Below, piece after piece: positions 50,216 to 58,214 of a DNA stretch of 64,000 nucleotides. Position 1 is the stretch's first letter, and each line of letters starts with the position of its first letter. Origin of the DNA: Nocardia asteroides (lineage in GTDB: Bacteria; Actinomycetota; Actinomycetes; Mycobacteriales; Mycobacteriaceae); the NCBI RefSeq assembly GCF_021183625.1, contig NZ_CP089214.1:5704001-5768000 (forward strand), read 5' to 3'. Below the pieces are notes generated by a model. The model saw only the letters and a program-made list of their open reading frames with translations, did not search any database and was not told the origin of the DNA. The translations under genes and the position numbers were made by a program.

Positions 50216-51194
50216 GGGCAGCCACCTCCTCGAGCGCGTCGCCCGCCCGCTCCCGCTCGCCGACCGTCGCGATCCGCGGGTCGAGCAGCGGGTAGAGCAG
50301 GTCGACGGCCAGGTTCACGACGACGAAGACCAGCGCGGTGACCAGCACGATCCCCTGCACCACCGGGATGTCCTGGGCCAGCACCGAGGTCTGGGTGAGC
50401 CGGCCGAGCCCCGGCCGGGCGAAGACCGTCTCCACCACCACCGAGCCGGCCAGCATGGTGCCGACCAGCACCCCGGCGATGGTGAGCGCGGGCACCGCGG
50501 CCGGCCGGGTGACGTGCCGCCACTGCACCCGGCTCCTGGAGGCGCCCTTGGCCAGCGCGACCGCGGTGAACGGTTGCTTCCACGCGGTGGCGAACCCGGC
50601 CGCGAGCACCTGCGCGATCACCGCGCCGATCGGCAGCGCCAGCGTGATCGCGGGCAGGATGGTGCCGCGCAGCCCGGAGCCGCCGAAGGCGGGCGCCACG
50701 TGCAGCCGGAACGAGAAGACCTGCAGCAGGAGCAGCCCGGTCCAGAAGGTCGGCACCGCCACCGCGATCGGCGGCAGCGCGAGCAGCGCGGTGCGCAGCC
50801 GCGGCAGCCGGGTCGTGCTCGCCGCGACCGCCACGGCGATCCCGCCCGCCAGCGCGAGCAGCAGCGCGAGGGAGGCCAGCGCCAGCGTGGACGGGAGTAC
50901 CTCCACGATGGCGCTCGTGACCGGCCGGCCGGTCGCCACCGAGCGGCCGAAGTCGCCGTGCAGCGCGTTCCACAGCGCGTCCAGGTACTGCTGCCAGAGC
51001 GGCTTGTCCAGGCCGTAGCGGGCGCGCAGCTCCGCGATGGCGGCGGCGTCGACCGGGGTGTTGGCCGCGCCGCCGTCGGCCGCGATCGCCACCGGGTCGG
51101 CGGGGAGCAGGTAGAGGACGACGAAGGAGACGGTGAATGTCGCCCACAGCACCCACACCGCCTGTAGCAGCCGCATGCCCAGATAGCGGAGCAC
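50208..51194 (-). CDS. ABC permease, DppB type
   Basis: Inner-membrane permease of 328 residues for the peptide/nickel-type importer. Helices begin at VWVLWATFTVSFVVLYLLPADPV; YGLDKPLWQQYLDALWNALHGDFGRS is the conserved periplasmic segment; the cytoplasmic EAA-like loop is VALAKGASRSRVQWRHVTRPA; PGLGRLTQTSVLAQDIPVVQG near the end is typical. GTG 51194 lies 2 bp after the solute-binding-protein stop, and the next gene overlaps by 8 bp, so it is firmly in the operon. Confidence 0.92.
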   Translation of the reverse strand: MLRYLGMRLLQAVWVLWATFTVSFVVLYLLPADPVAIAADGGAANTPVDAAAIAELRARYGLDKPLWQQYLDALWNALHGDFGRSVATGRPVTSAIVEVLPSTLALASLALLLALAGGIAVAVAASTTRLPRLRTALLALPPIAVAVPTFWTGLLLLQVFSFRLHVAPAFGGSGLRGTILPAITLALPIGAVIAQVLAAGFATAWKQPFTAVALAKGASRSRVQWRHVTRPAAVPALTIAGVLVGTMLAGSVVVETVFARPGLGRLTQTSVLAQDIPVVQGIVLVTALVFVVVNLAVDLLYPLLDPRIATVGERERAGDALEEVAARG

Positions 51195-51196
51195 GG

Positions 51197-52849
51197 TCAG
51201 CGCCCGCTCAGCCAGGTGTCGAAGAACTGCAGCCGCGCCGACGCCTCGAATTTCAGGTCGTTGGTGTCCGGCCCGGCCCCGATCGCCTGCGACAGCTCGA
51301 CCGTGGGAATCCACAGCCCGGCGTCGAACACCTGCCCCTGCGCGGTGCGGATGAGCTCGGCGCGGGCGGCGGTGTCGACCGTGCGCAGCTGGGCGTCGAG
51401 CGTCTGGTCCAGCGCGGGCACGGCGGCCCTGCGGTTCAGGTTGCGGCCCTCCAGCCCGAAGGTGGCGCGCAGGATGTCGCCGTCGGCCCTGGTCGAGTTG
51501 TAGTAGATCGAGTCGAAGTCGCCGGAGTTCTGCCTGGCGGTGAACTCACCCGCCGGGACCAGCTCCAGCCGCAGGTCGACGCCGACCTGGCGCAGCTGCT
51601 GCTGCACCAGCTCCAGGATCGCCTGGTTGCCGGCGAAGACCTGGCTGAAGGTGACGCCGAAGCTGAGCCGCTCGCCGTCCCTGGCCCGGATCCCGTCCGC
51701 GCCCGGCACCCAGCCCGCCCGGTCCAGCGCCGTCTTCGTCGCCGCCTGGTCGAACTTCAGCCGGGCGGAGAGATCCTGGTAGCCGGGGGTTTTCGCGCCG
51801 AGCACGCTGGTGGCGGGGGCGAACTGCGGGCCGAGCACGGTGTCGATCAGCTCCTGCCGATCGATCGCGGTCAGCAGCGCGGTGCGCACCGCGGGGTCGC
51901 GCAGCGGGCCGCGGGTCACGTTGGGCTGCAGCCCGAACACCACGCCCGGGTTGGCGGTGGTGAGCACGCTGCCGCCGGTGGCCTCGATCTGCGGGGCGTC
52001 CTGCGGCAGCGCGTCGCTCACCGCGTCCAGCTGGTCGCTGGAGAGGCTGCCGGTGCGCACCCCGGACTCCGGGACCACGGTGAACTCGATCCGGTCCAGG
52101 TAGGCATCGCCGTCGTGCCCGAACACCGCCGAGCCCCAGGCGTACCCGGCCCGCTTGACCAGCGTCGCGGAGACGTTCTGGGTGTAGGAGGCGTAGCTGA
52201 ACGGCCCGCTGCCGATGATCTTCTCGCCCTGGCAGCGCTCCTCGGCCGAGGCCGCGTTGGTGGCGTCCGCGAGGATGCCGAGCTGCGAGGTCGACGACGC
52301 CTGCAGGAACTGGGCGTTGGGCCGGTCGAAGGCGATCCGCGCGGTCCGCGGGTCGACGACGCTGGTCCCGGTGTAGCCGGTCAGGTAGCTGGCGGCCAGC
52401 GGCGCCTTCGCGCCGCCGAGCTTGCCGACGGCGTCGAAGGTGCGCTTGACCGAGTCCGCGGTCACCGGGCTGCCGTCGCTGAAGGTCGCGTTCTCCGCCA
52501 GCTCGAACGTGAACGTGGTGGCGTCGGGGGAGATCTCCCAGCTCTGTGCCAGCCACGGCTTCAGCTCGCCGGTCTCCGGGTCCTGGTCGGTCAGCGAGTC
52601 GACGACCTGCCTGGTCACGTAGATCGTCTGGTTGCTGCCCGCCTGGGCCGGGTCGGCGCAGGTGGGGGCCTGGGACAGGCCGTAGCGCAGGGCACCGCCC
52701 GGCTGCGGCGGCCCGGCGGCGCCGCCGGAGCCGCCGGTGTCGCCGCCGCAGCCGGCCAGCACGGCGGTGGCCGCGGCGGTGGCGGCGAGCGCGGCGAGGG
52801 GACGGCGGTAACGAATCACTCTGCTGCTCCGGTCGTCTCGGGGGTTCAT
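51197..52849 (-). CDS. ABC solute-binding lipoprotein, family 5 (peptide/nickel type)
   Basis: Extracytoplasmic solute-binding protein of 550 residues, cluster C (SBP_bac_5). The signal peptide has a lipobox AVLAGCGGDTGG (Cys near residue 34), so it is membrane-anchored. LRYGLSQAPTCADPAQAGSNQTIYVTRQVVDSLTD is the typical start of the mature domain, with ATTFTFELAENATFSDGSPVTADSVKRTF and VRTALLTAIDRQELID further on. Such proteins bind peptides, opines, nickel chelates or bulky metabolites; the ligand here is unknown. Start overlaps the upstream SBP stop (ATGA). Confidence 0.92.
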   Translation of the reverse strand: MNPRDDRSSRVIRYRRPLAALAATAAATAVLAGCGGDTGGSGGAAGPPQPGGALRYGLSQAPTCADPAQAGSNQTIYVTRQVVDSLTDQDPETGELKPWLAQSWEISPDATTFTFELAENATFSDGSPVTADSVKRTFDAVGKLGGAKAPLAASYLTGYTGTSVVDPRTARIAFDRPNAQFLQASSTSQLGILADATNAASAEERCQGEKIIGSGPFSYASYTQNVSATLVKRAGYAWGSAVFGHDGDAYLDRIEFTVVPESGVRTGSLSSDQLDAVSDALPQDAPQIEATGGSVLTTANPGVVFGLQPNVTRGPLRDPAVRTALLTAIDRQELIDTVLGPQFAPATSVLGAKTPGYQDLSARLKFDQAATKTALDRAGWVPGADGIRARDGERLSFGVTFSQVFAGNQAILELVQQQLRQVGVDLRLELVPAGEFTARQNSGDFDSIYYNSTRADGDILRATFGLEGRNLNRRAAVPALDQTLDAQLRTVDTAARAELIRTAQGQVFDAGLWIPTVELSQAIGAGPDTNDLKFEASARLQFFDTWLSGR

Positions 52850-53802
52850 GGCTTCTTCGGCAGGCCGGGCGGGTTGATCCGCGATGCGGGCAGCGCCTCG
52901 GTCTGCAGCGACCAGCGGTCGATCACCCTGCGGTAGCTACCGTCGGCGATGGCGTGCTGCAACGCGGCGTGGATCGCGCCGATCAGGCCGTTGTCCTTGC
53001 GGGTCAGCACCGCGATCTCGCCCTGCAGCTGCGCACCGGCGCCGGAGAAGGTGGCGGCGATCTTCGACTCCCCGGTGGTGGCCGAGTGGTAGATCGCGGT
53101 CGGGTTCGGGCCGATGTAGCCGTCCAGCCTGCCGGAGGCGAGCGCCAGGTAGTAGTCACTGGTCTGCTGGAAGTAGGCGATGTCGATGGGGGCCAGCCCC
53201 TCCGCCCGGTTCTGCTCGTTCCACTTCACCAGCAGCTGCTCCTGGTTGGTGCCGGTGCCGACGCCGATTCGCTTGCCAGCCAGGCTGGTCCGGTCCCTGT
53301 ACTCCAGGCCGCCCTCGGCGGGCACCTCCAGCGCGACGTTGTCCTGCCGGTAGGTGGCGAAGTCGTACTTCTCCTTGCGCTCCTCGGTGACGGTGACGTT
53401 GCTGATGAAGACGTCCACCTCACCCGAGTCGACCCGGACGAAGTTGTTCGACCAGTCCGCGACCTGGATCTCCAGCTTCAGCCCGAGCACATCCGCGACC
53501 AGCTGCGCGAAGTCGATCTCGGAGCCGACCACGGTCTTGTCGTCGGTGGCGTAGAAGCGCAGCGGCGGGGCGGTGCCCGACGATCCGGTGACCACCAGCG
53601 TGCCGCGGTCGCGGATCGCCTGCGGTACCAGCGCCGCGATCTCGTCCACCTTCGGCACCCGGACCCGGCCCTCCTGGGCGGGCGAGAGATCGAAGACGAC
53701 GCCGTCGGCGGTCGTTACCTGGTCGTCCTGCTCCGGGCCGCCGCAGCCGGTGACCAGCAGGGTCACGGCTGCGACGACGCCGGCGAGGGCGGTGAGCTTC
53801 AT
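52846..53802 (-). CDS. ABC solute-binding lipoprotein, family 3 (polar amino acid type)
   Basis: A 318-residue extracytoplasmic binding protein (SBP_bac_3). Lipobox LLVTGCGG with Cys20. Amino-acid-binding signatures: RDRGTLVVTGSSGTAPPLRFYATDD, GSEIDFAQLVADVLGLKLEIQ, VDVFISNVTVTEERKEKYDFATYRQ, and GKRIGVGTGTNQEQLLVKW. In sulfur-related operons related proteins bind cystine or S-modified cysteines; here the ligand is unproven. It is coupled by ATGA to the ATPase upstream and to the family-5 SBP downstream, joining the two transporters in one transcript. Confidence 0.92.
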   Translation of the reverse strand: MKLTALAGVVAAVTLLVTGCGGPEQDDQVTTADGVVFDLSPAQEGRVRVPKVDEIAALVPQAIRDRGTLVVTGSSGTAPPLRFYATDDKTVVGSEIDFAQLVADVLGLKLEIQVADWSNNFVRVDSGEVDVFISNVTVTEERKEKYDFATYRQDNVALEVPAEGGLEYRDRTSLAGKRIGVGTGTNQEQLLVKWNEQNRAEGLAPIDIAYFQQTSDYYLALASGRLDGYIGPNPTAIYHSATTGESKIAATFSGAGAQLQGEIAVLTRKDNGLIGAIHAALQHAIADGSYRRVIDRWSLQTEALPASRINPPGLPKKP

Positions 53803-54704
53803 CGGGTACCTGTTCGGATCGGGGCGCCCGGTTCCGGGCGCTCGTCGGGCTGGGGCTGCCGGTCGGCGGCCCGGTATCCATGTCGCACGAGCGGGGGCCC
53901 TGCGGGGTCACGCTGCGCTTGCGCCTGCGGGCCTGACCCGCTCCCGCGGAAGCGGGCGAGGAAAGCCCGGGTGCGGGGGTGTTCGGGGGCGTCGAGGAGC
54001 TGCCCGGGCGGGCCCTGCTCGACCACGACGCCGTCGTCCAGGAAGACCACGGTGTCGGCGATCTCGCGGGCGAAGGCGATCTCGTGCGTCACGATGACCA
54101 GCGCGGTGCCGCCGTGCGCGAGGTCGCGGATCACCGCGAGCACCTCGCCGACCAGCTCGGGGTCGAGCGCGGAGGTCGGCTCGTCGAAGAGGATCACCGG
54201 CGGCCGCAGTGCCAGCGCGCGGGCGATCGCCACCCGCTGCTGCTGGCCGCCGGAGAGCCGGCGCGGGTAGGCGTCGGCGAACCCGCCGATCCCGACCCGC
54301 TCCAGCAGCTTCCGCGCCTCGGCCTCCACCTCGGCGCGCGGCCGGTGCTGCGCGGTGCGCGGTGCGAGCGTGACGTTGTCCAGCACGGTGAGGTGGCCGA
54401 AGAGGTTGAACTGCTGGAAGACGAAGCCGATCCGGGAGCGCTGCTTGCGCACCTCGCGGTCCGGCAGCGCGTGCAGCTTGCCGCCGCGCAGCTTGTAGCC
54501 GATGAGCTCGCCCGCCACGTGCACGGTGCCCGCGTCCAGCGGCTCCAGGTGGTTGAGCACCCGCAGCAGCGTCGACTTGCCCGAGCCGGACGGCCCGATC
54601 ACCGCGACGACCTCGCCGGGGCGCACGGTGAGGTCGATCCCGCGCAGCACCGGGGTGGCGCCGAAACTCTTGCGCACGCCGCGCAGCTCGACCGCGGCGG
54701 TCAT
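53799..54704 (-). CDS. Amino-acid ABC transporter ATP-binding protein with extended tail
   Basis: A 301-residue ABC ATPase of the polar-amino-acid type (GlnQ/TcyN-like). Walker A is GPSGSGKSTLL, Q-loop VFQQFNLFGHLTVLDNV, signature LSGGQQQRVAIARAL, Walker B VILFDEPTSALDPE, H-loop VTHEIAFAREI. The NBD ends near FLARFRG (residue about 253). The remaining 48 residues are an unusual hydrophilic tail containing SGSGPQAQAQRDPAGP, a translated copy of the cluster's dispersed repeat. Coupled by ATGA on both sides. Confidence 0.93.
   Translation of the reverse strand: MTAAVELRGVRKSFGATPVLRGIDLTVRPGEVVAVIGPSGSGKSTLLRVLNHLEPLDAGTVHVAGELIGYKLRGGKLHALPDREVRKQRSRIGFVFQQFNLFGHLTVLDNVTLAPRTAQHRPRAEVEAEARKLLERVGIGGFADAYPRRLSGGQQQRVAIARALALRPPVILFDEPTSALDPELVGEVLAVIRDLAHGGTALVIVTHEIAFAREIADTVVFLDDGVVVEQGPPGQLLDAPEHPRTRAFLARFRGSGSGPQAQAQRDPAGPPLVRHGYRAADRQPQPDERPEPGAPIRTGTR
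53895..53943. repeat. Dispersed 49-bp repeat, copy B
   Basis: About 86 percent identical to copy A (44113-44161). On the minus strand it encodes SGSGPQAQAQRDPAGP in the tail of the amino-acid ABC ATPase. Outer words GGGTCA and TGACCC form an inverted repeat, reminiscent of REP-like elements. Confidence 0.7.
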
Positions 54705-55654
54705 CGGGTGGCCCCGCGCGGGACGTTGGTGGTGGCCTCGCGCAGCACCGCGCGCACCCGCTGCAGCGGGGTCGGCGGCAGCTCGCGGGTGGCCCCCTTG
54801 GCGTAGTGCCGCTCCAGGTAGTACTGGACCACCGAGAGCACCGTGGTGAGCACCACGTACCAGACGGTGGCCACCATGAGCAGCGGCACCACCCGGCCGT
54901 TCCGGCCGAAGATCACCTGGACCTGGTAGAAGAGCTCGGCGATCGCCATCACCGAGACGATCGAGGTGCCCTTGAACAGGCTGATCACCTCGTTGGTGGC
55001 GTTCGGCAGGATCGAGCGCATGGCCTGCGGCGCGAGCACCGTCCAGAACTGCCGCAGGCGCGGGATGCCGAGCGCCGCCGAGGCTTCCAGCTGCCCGGGG
55101 TCGACCGCGAGGTAGCCCGCCCTGATGATCTCGGCGGCGTAGGCGGCCTGGTGCAGCGCCAGCCCGATCACCGCGGCGGTGAAGCCGCTGATCACGCCGT
55201 TGACCTGGAAGTCGACGAAGGCGGGGCCGAACGGGATGCCCACCGAGAGGTGCTTGTAGAGGTACGCGATGTTGAACCAGAAGAGCAGCTGCACGATCAG
55301 CGGGATCGAGCGGAACGCCCAGACGTAGGTCCACGCGATCACCTGCAGCACCGGGTTGTTCGAGAGCCTGCCGATGGCGACGAGGGTGCCGAGCAGGAAG
55401 CCGAGCACGGTGCCCCAGAGCGTGAGCTCGATGGTGAGCTTCAGCGCGGCGAGCACCGAGTCGGCGGCGAAGTACTGCGCGAAGGTCGGCCAGTCCCAGC
55501 CCGGGTTGGTCACCAGGCCGTGCGCGAACTGCGCCACCACGATCAGCGCGGCGATCGCGACCACCCAGCGCCACGGGTGGTACTGCCTGGCGACGGCGGG
55601 CAGCTCCGGGTCGGCCTGCTGCACCGGTGGCGCCGCGGCGACGGACGCACTCAT
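54701..55654 (-). CDS. Amino-acid ABC transporter permease
   Basis: HisM/GlnP-type permease of 317 residues and first gene of the eleven-gene cluster. Core motifs: LKLTIELTLWGTVLGFLLGTLVAIGRLS, TYVWAFRSIPLIVQLLFWFN, the EAA loop EASAALGIPRLRQFWTVLAPQAMRSILPNATNEVISLFKGTSIVS. The N-terminus (about 1-28) is a soluble extension before the first helix. ATG 55654 overlaps the stop of a five-codon upstream ORF that has the better ribosome-binding site. A homodimer of this single permease would form the channel. Confidence 0.93.
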   Translation of the reverse strand: MSASVAAAPPVQQADPELPAVARQYHPWRWVVAIAALIVVAQFAHGLVTNPGWDWPTFAQYFAADSVLAALKLTIELTLWGTVLGFLLGTLVAIGRLSNNPVLQVIAWTYVWAFRSIPLIVQLLFWFNIAYLYKHLSVGIPFGPAFVDFQVNGVISGFTAAVIGLALHQAAYAAEIIRAGYLAVDPGQLEASAALGIPRLRQFWTVLAPQAMRSILPNATNEVISLFKGTSIVSVMAIAELFYQVQVIFGRNGRVVPLLMVATVWYVVLTTVLSVVQYYLERHYAKGATRELPPTPLQRVRAVLREATTNVPRGATR

Positions 55655-55668
55655 CGCGGGGTCCTCAT
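55651..55668 (-). promoter_or_regulatory. Five-codon upstream ORF at the head of the cluster
   Basis: ATG-AGG-ACC-CCG-CGA-TGA encodes MRTPR and ends overlapping the permease start (ATGA). GGAGGAA lies 8 bases upstream of its ATG, whereas the permease ATG lacks its own good site. Ribosomes may load here and reinitiate at the permease, or the uORF may act as a leader peptide. No Cys codons, so not a classical cysteine attenuator. Confidence 0.5.
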
Positions 55669-55922
55669 GTGTCGTTCCTCCATCGGTCCCGGCGGTAGCT
55701 CGAGCCGAGTCATCATGCGAGCCGGTGGCGGGGGCAGCCAAGGGTAGAAATCAGCGTGAACGGAGTCCTTTGACTTTGCTTCGGGGCTGCGGAGAATGTG
55801 GGGGCCGAGGGGAGGCGTGCGCCCGCTTGCCGATTGCTGATGGTTCGCTCGGCGCGGTTATCACAGTTCTATTCGATAGCCAGGTACCGTCCGGGGCCTC
55901 ACCGACGATGAGGAGTCCCACC

Positions 55923-56570
55923 ATGCGCCTGCCGACCCGCATCCTCGCCCGCGGTGCCGCTGCCGCCGCGCTCACCCTCGCGCTGGCCGGGACGCCGGGG
56001 CTGGCCGCCGCCGCGCCCGCCCCCGGCGATCCGCTCGCCGCCTACCGCTCGATCGTCGAGACGCTCGGCGCGCTCGGCGTCCAGCCGTTCCTGTACCCCA
56101 CCGCGGCGCCATTCTGCGCCGACGGCGCGCCGCTCGGCCTGGTGCCCGCGGTCGCAGGCGCGGTGCCCGGCCCGTGGCCGGGCGCGCTGCTCCCCGTCCC
56201 CGGGCTCGATCAGGCCGCGGTGCGCGCGGGCCAGGTCATGTTCACCTTCCTGCCCGCCGGGATCACCGACGGCTCCGGCATGCAGGTGCTCTGGTTCAAC
56301 ACCTCGACCGGCCGCGGCGGCAGCGCCGCCATGGGCCCGCTCGGCGACGTCGCCGCCGGCCTGCTCCCCGCCGGCCTCCCACCCGAACTGCGCGCCATCG
56401 CCGAAGCCGCCGTCCGCGACTTCCTCACCAGGGCCATCCCGGTGGGCGGCGTCCGCGCGGTCCCCGTCGACACCGGCCGAGGCACCGTCCTCGCCGCCGT
56501 CTTCGGCTCGGTCCGCAACGGCGAAACCTCCTGCTTCTTCCTCCCCACGGTCGGCATCATCTCCGCCTGA
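55923..56570 (+). CDS. Secreted hypothetical protein
   Basis: A 215-residue protein with a clear Sec signal peptide (RILARGAAAAALTLALAGTPGLAAAAPAP; cleavage near residue 32). The mature part is low in charge, with two Cys (PFCADGAPLG and ETSCFFLPTVG) that could form a disulfide, and PGPWPGALLPVPGLDQAAVRAGQVMFTFLPAGI in the middle. Similar secreted proteins of unknown role are common in Nocardia and mycobacteria. The start ATG has GAGGAGT upstream. Divergent from the ABC/monooxygenase cluster over 268 bp, convergent with the DUF6188 gene. Confidence 0.72.
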   Translation: MRLPTRILARGAAAAALTLALAGTPGLAAAAPAPGDPLAAYRSIVETLGALGVQPFLYPTAAPFCADGAPLGLVPAVAGAVPGPWPGALLPVPGLDQAAVRAGQVMFTFLPAGITDGSGMQVLWFNTSTGRGGSAAMGPLGDVAAGLLPAGLPPELRAIAEAAVRDFLTRAIPVGGVRAVPVDTGRGTVLAAVFGSVRNGETSCFFLPTVGIISA

Positions 56571-56589
56571 CCGGTCTCGGCGGAGTCCG

Positions 56590-56961
56590 TCAGCCCGCCG
56601 TCCACACCGTCGTTTCACCGCCCGGCACGCAGACGACCCGGTAGCCGTTCGGACCGGTCAGCGACCATGCCTCGTACTTGTCGTCGGGCGGCACCACAAG
56701 CCGAAGCGCGGAGTCCAGGTCGACGGTGAGAACCCCCGAGGGGCCGACTGTCGCGGCGGTGACCGAGCCGCGCAGGGCCGATTCGAGACCGGCTCGCGTC
56801 GCGTCACCCGCTGCGAGCGACACCGTTCGGCGGTCGCCGCGCTCGGATTCGATCTGCATGGTCCCTTCGATCTGCACCACGAACCCGGCGGTAGTGACGA
56901 GCTCGACGAGGTGATCGCGGACCGTGGTCGAGATCCGCTGACCGGTGATCGGCAGTTCCAT
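56590..56961 (-). CDS. DUF6188 family protein
   Basis: Small beta-rich protein of 123 residues: LPITGQRISTTVRDHLVELVTT at the start, GFVVQIEGTMQIESERGDRRTVSL, and the closing KYEAWSLTGPNGYRVVCVPGGETTVW, all typical of DUF6188, a family of unknown function scattered in actinobacteria. It starts 3 bp after the glycosyltransferase stop on the same strand, so it is the last gene of that operon. Confidence 0.75.
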   Translation of the reverse strand: MELPITGQRISTTVRDHLVELVTTAGFVVQIEGTMQIESERGDRRTVSLAAGDATRAGLESALRGSVTAATVGPSGVLTVDLDSALRLVVPPDDKYEAWSLTGPNGYRVVCVPGGETTVWTAG

Positions 56962-56964
56962 GGG

Positions 56965-58209
56965 TCAGCCGGACTCCGGAGCGCGCTCCGTGAGGGTGCG
57001 GTCCTTCCAGCGCAGGGTGTTGCGGGCCTTGGCGCGGTGCGAGCGGATCGAGAGGCGGGTGTAGGCGGTGACGGCCAGGGGGTGGGCGAGGGCGGAGATG
57101 GTGTCGGGGGTGGTGGGGCGGCGGCCGGTGTCGATGGCACGGGCGAGGAGGCGGGCGGTGACGGCGGCGGCGTAGCCGGCGATGCCCGCGCGGCGGGTTG
57201 GGCCGCGGCCGAGGAGGGCGGCGAGCGGTGGGAGGGTGTAGGTGAGGGTGGTGACGGCGCCGACGGCGATGGCGGCGGCGGGGGAGCCGCCGTAGGCGGA
57301 CCAGAGCCAGCGGGTGTAGCCGGCGTCGAGGGCGGCGGCGTCGCGGTACATGCGGGTGCGGGCGTGCGGGCCCGCGGCGGCGACGGCGGTGCGGTGGCCG
57401 GCCCGGCGGACGGCGCGGGCCAGGTCGATGTCCTCGGTGGCGCTGGCGGCGACCACCTCGTGGCCGCCCGCGGCCAGGTAGGCGGCGGTGTCCATGACCA
57501 GGAACTGGCCGCAGCCGAGCGCGGTGGAGGTGCGCAGCCCGCGCTCGGAGAGCCGGACCGGCAGCGTCGACGCCCACGACCAGACCAGCAGCGGTTGCAG
57601 CAGCGCCTCGTAGCAGGAACCGGCCAGCTGGTGCGGCCACGGGGAGAGCAGGCCGAGGCCGTCGGCGCGCAGCGCGGTCACCGCGGCGGCGACGGCGCCG
57701 GGGGCGAGCCGGACATCGGCGTCGAGGAAGACGAGCACGGGGGAGTCGGCGAGTTCGGCGAGGCGGGCGCAGGCGGCGGCCTTGCCGGTCCAGCCGGGCG
57801 GGGGTTCGCGGTCGGAGCGCAGCACGGTGATCCGCGAATCGCCCTGCGCCGCGCGGCGGGCCGCCTCCTCGGTGCCGTCGGTGGAGGCGTCGTCCAGGAT
57901 CAGCACCCGCAGGCGGGGCACGCCGGTCTGCGCGCGCAGGTCGGTGATGAGCCGGGGGAGCAGGGCGACCTCGTCGCGGGCCGGGACGCACACCGTCACC
58001 GGCTCGAGCACGGCCGCGCCCGGCGGCGGCAGCCTGCGCACGGTCAGCAGGTTGTACCCGGCGAGCACCGCGCTCAGCCCGGCCAGCGCCGCGCCCGCCC
58101 GCACCACGGTGACCGCGCGCATCCGCGGAAGAGCGCGCCGCGCGGCGCCGCCCGGCCGTGCGAAACCCGGTGCGCCGCGCCACGCCCGCGCGGCAGCGCG
58201 AAACGCCAT
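56965..58209 (-). CDS. GT2 family glycosyltransferase, CrtQ-like
   Basis: Membrane glycosyltransferase of 414 residues with a short N-terminal membrane anchor (about 38-55), GT-A catalytic core, and two or three C-terminal helices. Motifs: VTVCVPARDEVALLPRLI, RVLILDDASTDGTEEAA, VLVFLDADVRLAPGAV (DxD-like), ATEDIDLARAVRRAGH (ED acid). The layout resembles carotenoid glycosyltransferases such as CrtQ, consistent with cruF and CrtO-like genes upstream. ATG 58209 used; ATG 58122 would drop a basic leader. Acceptor and donor sugar are not readable. Confidence 0.8.
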   Translation of the reverse strand: MAFRAAARAWRGAPGFARPGGAARRALPRMRAVTVVRAGAALAGLSAVLAGYNLLTVRRLPPPGAAVLEPVTVCVPARDEVALLPRLITDLRAQTGVPRLRVLILDDASTDGTEEAARRAAQGDSRITVLRSDREPPPGWTGKAAACARLAELADSPVLVFLDADVRLAPGAVAAAVTALRADGLGLLSPWPHQLAGSCYEALLQPLLVWSWASTLPVRLSERGLRTSTALGCGQFLVMDTAAYLAAGGHEVVAASATEDIDLARAVRRAGHRTAVAAAGPHARTRMYRDAAALDAGYTRWLWSAYGGSPAAAIAVGAVTTLTYTLPPLAALLGRGPTRRAGIAGYAAAVTARLLARAIDTGRRPTTPDTISALAHPLAVTAYTRLSIRSHRAKARNTLRWKDRTLTERAPESG

Positions 58210-58214
58210 TTCGC

